Part shown: one piece after another, positions 19,551 through 27,595 of the stretch
Numbering within the stretch: position 1 is the first letter of the stretch
Layout of the letters: each line of letters begins with the position of its first letter
Assembly (NCBI RefSeq): GCF_003020125.1
Contig: NZ_PYFW01000001.1
Span: forward strand, 1,984,001 to 2,048,000
DNA length: 64,000 bases
Direction of reading: 5' to 3'
Source of the DNA: Bradyrhizobium sp. MOS003
GTDB taxonomy: Bacteria; Pseudomonadota; Alphaproteobacteria; Rhizobiales; Xanthobacteraceae
Notes under the pieces: generated by a model
Database searches by the model: none
Seen by the model: the letters and a program-made list of their open reading frames with translations, nothing else
Told to the model about the DNA's origin: nothing
Position numbers and translations under genes: made by a program

Positions 19551-21380
19551 CTACGCGTTCAGCTCCGCCGTAGCCTGATCGAGCCAGGCCTGCGTCGCCT
19601 CATCCAGCGCCGGACGCACCTCGGCCCTGACACGCGCGTGGTAGGCATTGAGCCAGCCGAGCTCGTCGCGGCCCAGCATCGCAACGTCGATCAGCCGGCG
19701 GTCGATCGGCGCCAAGGTCAGCGTCTCGAACGCGTTCATCGGCTTCTCGGCGCCCTGGATCTCGGCGGCGACCACCAGTTCGAGATTCTCGATGCGGATG
19801 CCGAAACCGTCGGTCTTGTAGTAGCCGGGCTCATTGGAGAGGATCATGCCGCGCTTCAGTGGCGTGGTCCCAAGCTTCGAGATCCGAGCCGGCCCCTCGT
19901 GCACCGAGAGATAGCTGCCGACGCCGTGACCGGTGCCGTGCTCGAAATCGAGGCCGGCGTCCCAGAGATATTGCCGCGCCAACGTGTCGAGCTGCGCGCC
20001 CGTGGCGCCATCCGGAAAGACGGCGCGCGCGATCGCAATATGGCCGCGCAGCACGCGAGTGAAGCGGTCGCGCATCTCGTCGGTCGGCTCGCCCACCGCC
20101 ATGGTCCGGGTGACGTCCGTGGTACCGTCTTCGTATTGCGCACCGGAATCGATCAACAAGAGGTCGCCGGGCACAATCCGCCGGTTGCTCTTGCGGGTGA
20201 CGCGATAGTGCACGATGGCACCGTTCGGGCCAGTGCCGGAGATCGTCGGGAACGAGACGTCCTTCAAGGCGCCGGTATCACGGCGGAATGTCTCCAGCGC
20301 CTCGACAGCGTCGATCTCGGTGAGCTTGCCGCTTGCGGCCTCGCGGTCGATGAAGGCGAGGAAGCGCGCCAGCGCCACGGCGTCGCGCACATGGGCGGTC
20401 TTCGTGCCCTTGATCTCGGTCGCATTCTTGACCGCCTTGAGCAGCGCAATCGGATCGCTGCCGCGCACCGGCTTGCCGCCGGCGCCCGCGATCAACCGGC
20501 TGAGCGCATCGGCTGCGGTGGCACTGTCGAGCGCAATCGATCTGCCGCCCTTGGCGAGCGCCATCAGTGTCGGCGCCATCGCATCGGGGGCGCGCACGTC
20601 GGCGGACTGCTCGAGATGGTCGCGCGTCAGGTTGGAGAGTTTTCGGTGGTCGATGAAGATGGTCGGCCGTCCCTCCTTCGGCACCAGCGCGTAAGACAGC
20701 GGCAGCGGGGTATGGGCGACGTCGGCGCCGCGGATGTTGAAGGTCCAGGCCACCGCGTGGCTGTCCGACAGCAGCAGCGCGTCGGCGCCGAGCTTGCCGA
20801 TCTCGGCCCTGATCTGCGTTAGCTTCCCGGCTTCGGTGACGCCGGCATTCTGCAGGCTGTGTACGGCGACGGGGGCGAGCGGCGGCTGCGGGCGGTCCTG
20901 CCAGATCGCGTCGATGGGATTGCTCTCGACGGCGACCAGCTCGGCGCCGGCCTTGGCGCAGGCGGCCGACAGGCGCTCGGCTGCCGCAAAAGTGTGCAGC
21001 CACGGATCGAATCCGAGGCGGTCGCCGGCTTTCAGATGCGCCGACACCCAGCTCTCCGGCGGTGGGTCGATCAGGGATTCCACGGCCCAGGCCTTGGCAT
21101 CGACCTGCTTGGCGGCCTGAAGCGTGTAGCGGCCGTCGACGAACAGTGCGGCCTCCTGGATCAGCACCACCGCGAGGCCCGCCGAGCCCGTGAAACCGGT
21201 CAGCCAGGCCAGCCGTTCTTCCGACGGCGGCACATATTCATTCTGCTGCTGGTCGGCGCGCGGGATCACGAAGCCGGTCAGCTTGCGACGGGCGAGTTCT
21301 TCGCGAAGTGCGGCGAGCCGCGCCGTCAATGCGACTCCGGCCTCCGGCTCCTCGAATGTCTGGAAGTGTGCTTCAAACAT
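19551..21380 (-). CDS. pepP: Xaa-Pro aminopeptidase (aminopeptidase P, M24B)
   Basis: This cytosolic metallopeptidase of 609 residues removes N-terminal residues that precede proline. It has the long three-domain form, with two creatinase-like N-terminal domains and a C-terminal pita-bread domain. Metal ligands are visible as two aspartates in LLIDSGAQYEDGTTDVTRTM, the histidine in HGTGHGVGSYLSVHEGP, and two glutamates in LSNEPGYY and IRIENLELV. The active-site histidine region is IVHYRVTRKSNR. Length matches eukaryote-like prokaryotic aminopeptidase P. A 59-residue gene is divergent upstream. Confidence 0.94.
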   Translation of the reverse strand: MFEAHFQTFEEPEAGVALTARLAALREELARRKLTGFVIPRADQQQNEYVPPSEERLAWLTGFTGSAGLAVVLIQEAALFVDGRYTLQAAKQVDAKAWAVESLIDPPPESWVSAHLKAGDRLGFDPWLHTFAAAERLSAACAKAGAELVAVESNPIDAIWQDRPQPPLAPVAVHSLQNAGVTEAGKLTQIRAEIGKLGADALLLSDSHAVAWTFNIRGADVAHTPLPLSYALVPKEGRPTIFIDHRKLSNLTRDHLEQSADVRAPDAMAPTLMALAKGGRSIALDSATAADALSRLIAGAGGKPVRGSDPIALLKAVKNATEIKGTKTAHVRDAVALARFLAFIDREAASGKLTEIDAVEALETFRRDTGALKDVSFPTISGTGPNGAIVHYRVTRKSNRRIVPGDLLLIDSGAQYEDGTTDVTRTMAVGEPTDEMRDRFTRVLRGHIAIARAVFPDGATGAQLDTLARQYLWDAGLDFEHGTGHGVGSYLSVHEGPARISKLGTTPLKRGMILSNEPGYYKTDGFGIRIENLELVVAAEIQGAEKPMNAFETLTLAPIDRRLIDVAMLGRDELGWLNAYHARVRAEVRPALDEATQAWLDQATAELNA

Positions 21381-21491
21381 GGTGGATCACTTTAGGATCA
21401 TGAGAACGAGTCCGCAATCTGGACGCATTTCGCGCCGCATCTGGCATGGACTGTGCTTGAATGGTTCCATTCGAATTGAGTGGAGTAAAGG

Positions 21492-21587
21492 ATGCAGCAG
21501 TTGCGCTTCGTCCGGATAACAGGGAAATTCGAGCAGGTGGTTCATCTCAACGGCGAGGGGACACACGATGCCAGCGTTTACGTTTGA
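21492..21587 (+). CDS. Possible 31-residue leader ORF
   Basis: An ATG with a good GGAGTAAAGG ribosome site opens a 31-codon frame that begins MQQLRFVRITGKFEQVVHL and overlaps the start of the next 59-residue gene by 20 bases in another frame. It could be a translated leader that couples expression of the downstream gene, or chance. No family is recognised. Confidence 0.3.
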   Translation: MQQLRFVRITGKFEQVVHLNGEGTHDASVYV

Positions 21588-21747
21588 GAAGATTACGCCG
21601 CCGGTGCGGCGTGCCCCGACTGCGGCGGCACCGGAAAAGCCGCGCGGCGTCATCAGCCAGATGATCGACCGTATCGCAGAGCGCCGCGCGAGGCGCGCTT
21701 TGCGGGATGAGCGCACGCAGCTGCGGGACGAGAAGCCAGCGGAGTAG
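21568..21747 (+). CDS. Small basic hypothetical protein (59 residues)
   Basis: The ATG follows a GAGGGG ribosome site. The peptide begins MPAFTFEKITPPVRRAP, then has a Pro/Ala spacer and a strongly helical Arg-rich segment (MIDRIAERRARRALRDE), and ends with charged residues. Codon use fits the local GC-rich style. There is no signal peptide or membrane span. I do not recognise a named family; the composition suggests a nucleic-acid or protein-binding helix, but this is inference. It is divergent from pepP, and the two starts are separated by 187 bases that should hold both promoters. Confidence 0.65.
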   Translation: MPAFTFEKITPPVRRAPTAAAPEKPRGVISQMIDRIAERRARRALRDERTQLRDEKPAE

Positions 21748-21765
21748 AGGCATTGATGATCTCTT

Positions 21766-21850
21766 GGGTGGGCAAAGGCGAAGCGCCGTGCCCACCATCG
21801 ATCTGCGATTGCAGATGAACTTGGTGGGCACGTTTTCGCTTTGCCCACCC
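21766..21850. repeat. 85-bp palindromic repeat, family E
   Basis: The left end GGGTGGGCAAAGGCGAAGC and right end CGTTTTCGCTTTGCCCACCC are inverted, with inner GTGCCCACCATC and TTGGTGGGCAC pairing. It lies between the convergent small gene and prmA and may terminate both transcripts. Confidence 0.85.
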
Positions 21851-21863
21851 TGCGACGCCTCGC

Positions 21864-22751
21864 TCACCCCATCTTTCGCAGCAACAGGGTGCTCCACCCC
21901 TCGATCCGCAGATGCTTCACCGGAACGAGGCCACGCGCACGATAGGCGGCGATCACGGCGGGGGCCTGGTGCGTCAACAGGCCGGAGAGGATGACGCGTG
22001 CGCCGGGCGCGAGATGCCGCGCCATCGGGCCCGCCAACTGCCTGAGTGGGTTGGCGAGGATGTTGGCCAGCACCAGGTCGAACGGGCCGGCCTTTCCGAA
22101 ATCCGGCGCGGCAAAGCCGGTGGCGCGGATCACCCGGACCTGGTTGCCGACCTCGTTCAGCACCGCGTTCTCGGCCGCTACCCGCACCGACGGCGGGTCG
22201 ATGTCGGAGGCGAGCACCGCGCGATGCAGGGCTTTCGCCGCCGCGATGCCGAGGACGCCGGTGCCGGTGCCGAGGTCGAGCAGGTTCCGCGGTCGGGAAC
22301 TCTTCAGGACATGGTCAAGCAGCAGTAAACAGCCACGCGTGGTTCCGTGGTGCCCGGTGCCGAAGGCGAGCGCCGCCTCGATCTCGATGGCGAGCTTGTT
22401 CGGCGCCACACGGTCGCGGTCATGGCTGCCGTGCACGACGAAGCGCCCGGCCGGGACCGGGACGAGATCTTCGAGGCTGGCCTTGACCCAGTCCTTGGCT
22501 TCGATGGTGTCGAAGGCGAGCGTTGCGGCGATCTCATTTCCCGCCGAATTTACAACGAGTTCGCGCAGCCAGGCTCGGTCCGGCGCCTCGGCGAAATGGA
22601 GCGTGACGTCCCATGCTCCGTCCTGCCGCTCGAAGGCTGCAACCGCCGCATCGCCGTCGAAAAATACCTCGGTAAGCACGTCGACGACGCGCCTTGCGTC
22701 GGCCTCGCTGCCGATCGAGAAGCAGGCGCGATGGGTAGGAGAGGACTGCAT
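21864..22751 (-). CDS. prmA: Ribosomal protein L11 methyltransferase PrmA
   Basis: This SAM-dependent methyltransferase of 295 residues trimethylates ribosomal protein L11. The class I fold shows motif I LDLGTGTGVLGIAAAK, the acidic loop SDIDPPSVRVAAENA and the NPPY-like segment LVLANILANPLRQLA, which is typical of PrmA. The AFGTGHHGTTRGCL motif before motif I is diagnostic. The N-terminal substrate-recognition domain spans about residues 1-110. It is convergent with the small gene at 21568. Confidence 0.95.
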   Translation of the reverse strand: MQSSPTHRACFSIGSEADARRVVDVLTEVFFDGDAAVAAFERQDGAWDVTLHFAEAPDRAWLRELVVNSAGNEIAATLAFDTIEAKDWVKASLEDLVPVPAGRFVVHGSHDRDRVAPNKLAIEIEAALAFGTGHHGTTRGCLLLLDHVLKSSRPRNLLDLGTGTGVLGIAAAKALHRAVLASDIDPPSVRVAAENAVLNEVGNQVRVIRATGFAAPDFGKAGPFDLVLANILANPLRQLAGPMARHLAPGARVILSGLLTHQAPAVIAAYRARGLVPVKHLRIEGWSTLLLRKMG

Positions 22752-22905
22752 TCAGGGTTCCGTTGAGTTCAATTTTTGGAACTTTCGTTGCCAATTTTCC
22801 GCATAAGTTGCGGTTCCCGGATTAACCGGGCTGTAGGTTGTGCCCCGTACATTTTCGGGTGTTGAAACCAACCAACACAGCTTGGAATTGTAACGGAGGC
22901 GAGTC

Positions 22906-23070
22906 TTGAAGAACATTATTCAGAAGTTCTGGTCGGATGAGTCCGGTGCAACGGCGATCGAATACGGTTTGATTGCCGCGGGTATTGCTCTGGCGATCAT
23001 CACCGTGGTGAACAGCCTGGGCGTCACTCTGAACGACAAGTTCACGTCGATTAGCACCTCCTTGAAGTAA
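22906..23070 (+). CDS. Flp/Fap-type pilin (Tad pilus subunit), TTG start
   Basis: This prepilin of 54 residues starts at TTG, seven bases after a strong GGAGG site. The short leader MKNIIQKFWSDESG ends at the prepilin peptidase site G|ATAIEYG, with Glu at +5 and Tyr at +6 as in Flp pilins. It is followed by the hydrophobic helix LIAAGIALAIITVV and a short polar tail. No cpa/tad assembly genes are in the window, so this copy is isolated or served in trans. A palindrome CCCGGATTAACCGGG at 22816-22830 lies upstream and may be regulatory. Confidence 0.93.
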   Translation: MKNIIQKFWSDESGATAIEYGLIAAGIALAIITVVNSLGVTLNDKFTSISTSLK

Positions 23071-23125
23071 TTTCCGCCTCCATTTCCCAGCGGGGGCTGT
23101 TTTCTTCAAAGGCTATTTCTGATCA

Positions 23126-23166
23126 CCGCCCGCGAGGGGTTCCCCCCTGGCGGGCGGGGTCGTTTT
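23126..23166 (+). terminator. Hairpin terminator after the pilin gene
   Basis: CCGCCCGCGAGGGG pairs with CCCCCTGGCGGGCGG across a three-base loop with one mismatch, and is followed by GGTCGTTTT. It lies 55 bases after the pilin stop. This is the likely end of the pilin mRNA. The rest of the convergent gap up to 23355 shows no gene, but it holds an array of CCACA-containing 9-mers. Confidence 0.75.
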
Positions 23167-23355
23167 GGGGCCGACCGTTTCGGTCGATTTCACAGATTGT
23201 CCACTGCTTGCCAGGACGCCATCCACACGGTTTTCCAGCGATTGTCCGGCCGATTTTCCACCGGCTTTCCCTAATTCGGTCCCGACCTCCCGGCCCCCAT
23301 ATCGTCGGTGTAACCACAGCCCATTCAACAGCCAGTCCACAGCTCATCCACAGGC

Positions 23356-24966
23356 CTATCCACGGCTTCCGAACAGCGACCGGTGATCGCTCAAGATCAC
23401 CTGCGCCGCGTTATGGCCGGGCGCGCCGGTGACGCCGCCGCCGGGATGGGCGCCGGAGCCGCAATGGTAGAGGCCCCTGAGCGGTCCGCGATAATCGGCA
23501 TGGCCCAGCATCGGCCGTGCCGAGAACAGCTGGTTCAGCGTCAGCGCCCCGTGGAAGATGTCGCCGCCGAGGAGGCCGAACTGCCGTTCGAGGTCGAGCG
23601 GGGACAGGATCTGGCGGCCTAGCACGCTCGCCGCAAAACCCGGCGCGTACGTGTCCACCGTCGCGATCATGAGATCGGCGACCTCCTCGCGATGGTCGTC
23701 CCACGATCGTCCGTCGGGAAGCTCCGGCGCGACGTGCTGGCAGAACAGGCTGGCGACGTGCTTTCCGGCCGGGGCCAGCGTGTCGTCGAGCGTCGAGGGG
23801 ATCAGCATCTCGACGACCGGCTCCCGGCTCCAGCCCTGCGCGCGCGCATCGAGCCAGGCGCGGTCCATGTAGCCGAGGCTCGGCGCCAGGATGATGCCGG
23901 AGCTGAGATGATCACCTTCGCCCGGCAGCGCCGTGAACGAGGGCAGGCGATCCAGCGCAACGTTCATGCGGAAGGTGCCGGAGCCGTTCTTCCAGTGCCG
24001 GATCCGGGCGAGGAAGTCCGCAGAAAGAGCGTCGGCTGCGACCAGCCGCGTGTAGAGCAGCTTTGGATTGACATTGGCCGCGACATATTTGGCGCGGATG
24101 GCTGTGCCGTTCTCCAGCACGACGCCGACGGCGCGGTCGCGCTCGACGATGATCTCGCGGACGCCGGCATCGGTTTCGATCACGACGCCGCGGTCGCGTG
24201 CCGCGCGCGCCATCGCCTGCGTGATCGCGCCCATGCCGCCGATGGCGTGGCCCCAGACCCCCTTCTTGCCGTTCACCTCGCCGAAGGCATGATGCAGCAT
24301 CACATAGGCCGAGCCGGCGGCGTAGGGGCTGGCATAATTGCCGACGATGGCATCGAAGCCGAACAGCGCCTTGACCAGATCATGCTCGAAGCGTTCGTCC
24401 AGCATCTCGCCGGCGGAGCGGGTGAAGAGATCGAGCAGGCTGCGGCTCTGTTCCAGCGTGAGGCCGCGCAGGATGTTGGCGGTCTTCCAGGCGTTGACGC
24501 CTTCGCGGACGGCCGCTGTGCCAAAGCCGTCGACGAGGTTCGGCGGCGCGCGCAGCACGAATTGCCTGAGCACATCGGCGATGTCTTCCAGCTCGCGAGA
24601 AAATCCGTCGAGTGCGTCTGCGTCATGCACGCTCAACCGCGCGACGGATGCCTTCGTCCGTCCCTCGCCGGTGAGGAGATAGCTGCCGTCGGGCGCGGGC
24701 AGAAAATTCTGGGCGCGCCGTTCGACGATCCGCAGGCCCTGTTCGGCGAGCTTGAGGTCACGGATCACCTGCGGATTGAGCAGACTCACGGTGTAGGCCG
24801 CGACCGAATTGCGGAACCCCGGGTGAAACTCCTCCGTGACCGCGGCACCGCCGACCACCTTGCGGCGCTCGACCACGCGCACCCGCAGGCCCGCGCTCGC
24901 GAGGTAGGCCGCGCAGGTGAGGCCGTTATGGCCAGCGCCAATGATGAGGACGTCGGTCTCGGTCAT
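23356..24966 (-). CDS. PYROXD2-like FAD-dependent oxidoreductase (phytoene dehydrogenase family)
   Basis: This flavoprotein of 536 residues begins at ATG 24966, directly before the dinucleotide-binding motif DVLIIGAGHNGLTCAAYLA (residues about 4-22). Further in-frame codons upstream would only add an unstructured stretch overlapping the divergent promoter. VVERRKVVGGAAVTEEFHPG and the C-terminal YHCGSGAHPGGGVTGAPGHNAA complete the FAD site. The sequence resembles the PYROXD2/phytoene desaturase superfamily, whose bacterial members are mostly uncharacterised. No carotenoid genes lie nearby, so a carotenoid role is not supported. It is divergent from the spermidine synthase-like gene. Confidence 0.85.
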   Translation of the reverse strand: MTETDVLIIGAGHNGLTCAAYLASAGLRVRVVERRKVVGGAAVTEEFHPGFRNSVAAYTVSLLNPQVIRDLKLAEQGLRIVERRAQNFLPAPDGSYLLTGEGRTKASVARLSVHDADALDGFSRELEDIADVLRQFVLRAPPNLVDGFGTAAVREGVNAWKTANILRGLTLEQSRSLLDLFTRSAGEMLDERFEHDLVKALFGFDAIVGNYASPYAAGSAYVMLHHAFGEVNGKKGVWGHAIGGMGAITQAMARAARDRGVVIETDAGVREIIVERDRAVGVVLENGTAIRAKYVAANVNPKLLYTRLVAADALSADFLARIRHWKNGSGTFRMNVALDRLPSFTALPGEGDHLSSGIILAPSLGYMDRAWLDARAQGWSREPVVEMLIPSTLDDTLAPAGKHVASLFCQHVAPELPDGRSWDDHREEVADLMIATVDTYAPGFAASVLGRQILSPLDLERQFGLLGGDIFHGALTLNQLFSARPMLGHADYRGPLRGLYHCGSGAHPGGGVTGAPGHNAAQVILSDHRSLFGSRG

Positions 24967-25143
24967 GATTTCCCTGGCGTCGTTCCGGGGCGATGCGCAA
25001 CATTGCGCTTCGCGCACCCCGGTTGACATCTCTATATCAAGCATATCTGGCTGCAACATCACGACGCCCTTTATTGCCCGTTCAGGCGCCTTGTGCTCCA
25101 TTGCGCGCGCCCGGCGCCCGCCGGGTTTTGAGCCGGAGCTTCC

Positions 25144-27423
25144 ATGGATTCGATCGCGCAACCTGTCGCCACGGAGCAGCCGTCCTCGTCACGCAACCGG
25201 CTGCTGCTGACGGTCTACACCGCTGCGATCTTCGTCAGCGCGCTGCTGCTGTTCTCGGTGCAGCCGCTGTTCACGAAGATGGTGCTGCCGCGGCTCGGCG
25301 GCTCGCCGGCGGTGTGGTCGGTGGCGATGGTGTTCTTCCAGTCGCTTTTGCTGGCAGGCTACGCCTATGCCCATCTGTTGATGCAGGCGAAGAATCGCAT
25401 CGTGCCGGTGGCGGTGCATCTGGTGCTGCTGGTGCTGGCCTTCGTCACGCTTCCGCTCGGCATCGCCTCCGCCTATGGCGAGCCGCCGGCTTCGGGCTAT
25501 GCGTTCTGGCTGCTCGGCCTGTTCGTGGTCTCGATCGGCCTGCCGTTCTTCGCGCTCGCCGCAAACAATCCGCTGCTGCAGGCCTGGTTCGTCCGCACCG
25601 GCCATCCCGCCGGACACGACCCCTATTTCCTCTATGCCTCTTCCAACATCGGCAGCTTCCTCGCGCTGCTGTCCTATCCGTTCCTGCTCGAGCCGATGTT
25701 CACGCTGCATGCACAGAACCGGCTCTGGACCGGCGGCTATGGCCTGTTGATCCTCCTGATCGCCGCCTGCGGCGTGCTGCTGTTGCGCTCGCCGAAGCTC
25801 GCAATGGTCGACGCGCGGAGCGAGGACGCCAATGCGCCGGCGCCTGATATCGTGACGCGGCTGCGCTGGATTTTCCTCGCCGCGGTGCCGTCGGGTCTTC
25901 TCATCGCGGTCACCGCGCACATCTCGACCGACGTCGCCGCGGCGCCGCTGCTCTGGGTGCTGCCGCTGTCGCTGTATCTGCTCACCTGGGTCGTGGTGTT
26001 TCAGTCGCGGCCGTTGCTGCCGCACAAATGGATGCTGATGCTGCAGCCGGTCGCGATCGCGGGCGTCATCGTCCTGCTCGCCTTCGGCGGCGAGCAGAAT
26101 TTGCTGCTGACACTCGGCGGCCACCAATTATGCTTCTTCATCATCGCCATGGCCTGTCACGGCGAGTTGGCGCGGACCCGGCCGGCGGCCAGATATCTCA
26201 CCGGTTTCTACGTCGCGCTGTCGTTCGGCGGCATGGTCGGCGGTCTCTTTGCTGGCCTTCTTGCTCCCTTCACCTTCTCGTGGATCGCCGAATACCCGAT
26301 CCTGATCGCGGTTGCCGCGCTGTGCCGGCCGTCCACGAACGAGCGTCTTGCAGGTGTCGTCAAATGGTATTGGCTGGTGCTCGCTGCGCTCGCGGTGGCG
26401 CTGGTTGCGCCATCCTATACCACTGGCAGCCCCTCGACCTGGCTGGAGGATCACCGCGTCTGGGTCGCCGGCGCCGTGGGCGTGCTCGCCGCGGTGCTCG
26501 CACTGGCGCTCAATGCAGGCCGCTGGAAGATCTTCGCCACCGTTGCGCTCGCGCTGGCGTTGATCCGGGTCTATCCGGCGGACGAGGGCCGGGTCACGAC
26601 GGTGCGCAGCTTCTTCGGCGTGCACAAGATCGTGGTGACGCCCGGCGGCTATTTCCACGTGCTGATGCACGGCACCACCATCCACGGCGCCGAGCGTTTT
26701 CGCAACAATGACGGCACGCCGGTCACCGGCCGGCCCGAGCCGATCACCTATTATCACAAGGACGGCGGTATCGGTCAGGCCATCAACGCGATCCGCGAGC
26801 GCAAGGGCGCGCCGCTCAAGGTCGCGGCGATCGGCGTCGGATCGGGTACGCTCGCCTGCGCCGCCGAACCTGGCGAGGACTGGAAATTCTTCGAGATCGA
26901 CCAGTCGATGGTGGATGCCGCGCGTGACCCCAGGAATTTCCGCTACATATCGAGCTGCCTGCCGGACATGAAGCCGGTGATCGGCGATGCGCGCCTCACC
27001 TTCGCAAAGGAGCCTGACGGCGCCTACGACCTCATCATCGTCGATGCCTATTCGTCGGATGCGATCCCGATCCATCTTGCCACCGAAGAAGCGATGAAGA
27101 TCTACAAGGACAAGCTGGCTCCGCACGGTGCCGTGGTGATGCACGTCTCCAACCGGCATCTCGATCTCGAGACCGTCGTGGTCGGCATTGCCGACGCCAA
27201 CGATCTTAAAAGCTGGGTCTTCAACGAGGATTCCGGACGCGATGGCGATTACATCTTCTCGACCGACGTCGTCATCTCAGCCCGCGAGGAGACCGATGTC
27301 GGCAGGCTCGCGTCCTCCAAGGTCTGGGAGCAGACCGAAGCCGACGACAGGGTGCGGGTCTGGACCGACGACTATTCCAACATCCTGGGCGCCTTGTACC
27401 GGCGTTTGAAGAATGGGGAGTAG
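25144..27423 (+). CDS. Membrane-fused spermidine synthase-like protein
   Basis: This two-part protein of 759 residues has an N-terminal half (about 18-480) of some twelve hydrophobic helices and a soluble C-terminal half (about 500-755) resembling spermidine synthase. The soluble half has the nucleotide loop VAAIGVGSGTLACAA, the acidic strand end FFEIDQSMVDAARD and LIIVDAYSSDAIPIHLATEEA. Such fusions are common in alphaproteobacteria but few have been characterised. The aminopropyl acceptor is unknown, and the membrane half suggests coupling to transport or a lipid-soluble substrate (inference). It does not overlap its divergent neighbour when the latter starts at 24966. Confidence 0.85.
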   Translation: MDSIAQPVATEQPSSSRNRLLLTVYTAAIFVSALLLFSVQPLFTKMVLPRLGGSPAVWSVAMVFFQSLLLAGYAYAHLLMQAKNRIVPVAVHLVLLVLAFVTLPLGIASAYGEPPASGYAFWLLGLFVVSIGLPFFALAANNPLLQAWFVRTGHPAGHDPYFLYASSNIGSFLALLSYPFLLEPMFTLHAQNRLWTGGYGLLILLIAACGVLLLRSPKLAMVDARSEDANAPAPDIVTRLRWIFLAAVPSGLLIAVTAHISTDVAAAPLLWVLPLSLYLLTWVVVFQSRPLLPHKWMLMLQPVAIAGVIVLLAFGGEQNLLLTLGGHQLCFFIIAMACHGELARTRPAARYLTGFYVALSFGGMVGGLFAGLLAPFTFSWIAEYPILIAVAALCRPSTNERLAGVVKWYWLVLAALAVALVAPSYTTGSPSTWLEDHRVWVAGAVGVLAAVLALALNAGRWKIFATVALALALIRVYPADEGRVTTVRSFFGVHKIVVTPGGYFHVLMHGTTIHGAERFRNNDGTPVTGRPEPITYYHKDGGIGQAINAIRERKGAPLKVAAIGVGSGTLACAAEPGEDWKFFEIDQSMVDAARDPRNFRYISSCLPDMKPVIGDARLTFAKEPDGAYDLIIVDAYSSDAIPIHLATEEAMKIYKDKLAPHGAVVMHVSNRHLDLETVVVGIADANDLKSWVFNEDSGRDGDYIFSTDVVISAREETDVGRLASSKVWEQTEADDRVRVWTDDYSNILGALYRRLKNGE

Positions 27424-27444
27424 GGCGGCGTGACGACCGTTGCC

Positions 27445-27588
27445 GTGCCCCGGACGCAGCGCAGCGTTCCCGGCGATGCGAAGCATCGTCCGGTGCGGTG
27501 CGCTGCAGAGCCGGGGCCCACGGCGCGCCGTTCTGGGTCCCGGCTCTGCGGAGCAGCGTTGCACGTTGCACCGCGTCCGGGACACGAG
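27445..27588. repeat. 144-bp palindromic repeat, family C
   Basis: It begins CGTGCCCCGGACGCAGCGC and ends GCGTCCGGGACACGAG, an inverted pair. Two inner palindromes surround CAGAGCCGGGGCCCACGGC and GGGTCCCGGCTCTGCGGAG. It fills the convergent gap between the spermidine synthase-like gene and the phosphodiesterase gene. It is a full-length member of the family also present at 41684 and 55686. Confidence 0.9.
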
Positions 27589-27595
27589 GCTGGAG

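Noticed and set aside
18114-20822. A plus-strand frame of about 900 codons opposite the MFS and pepP genes
   Set aside because: Both minus-strand genes show full family motifs, while this frame is Arg/Ala/His-rich without domain patterns. The length is an effect of GC-rich antisense sequence.
23113-23340. A minus-strand frame of 75 codons downstream of the Flp pilin
   Set aside because: It overlaps the hairpin terminator and has no ribosome site or homology pattern.
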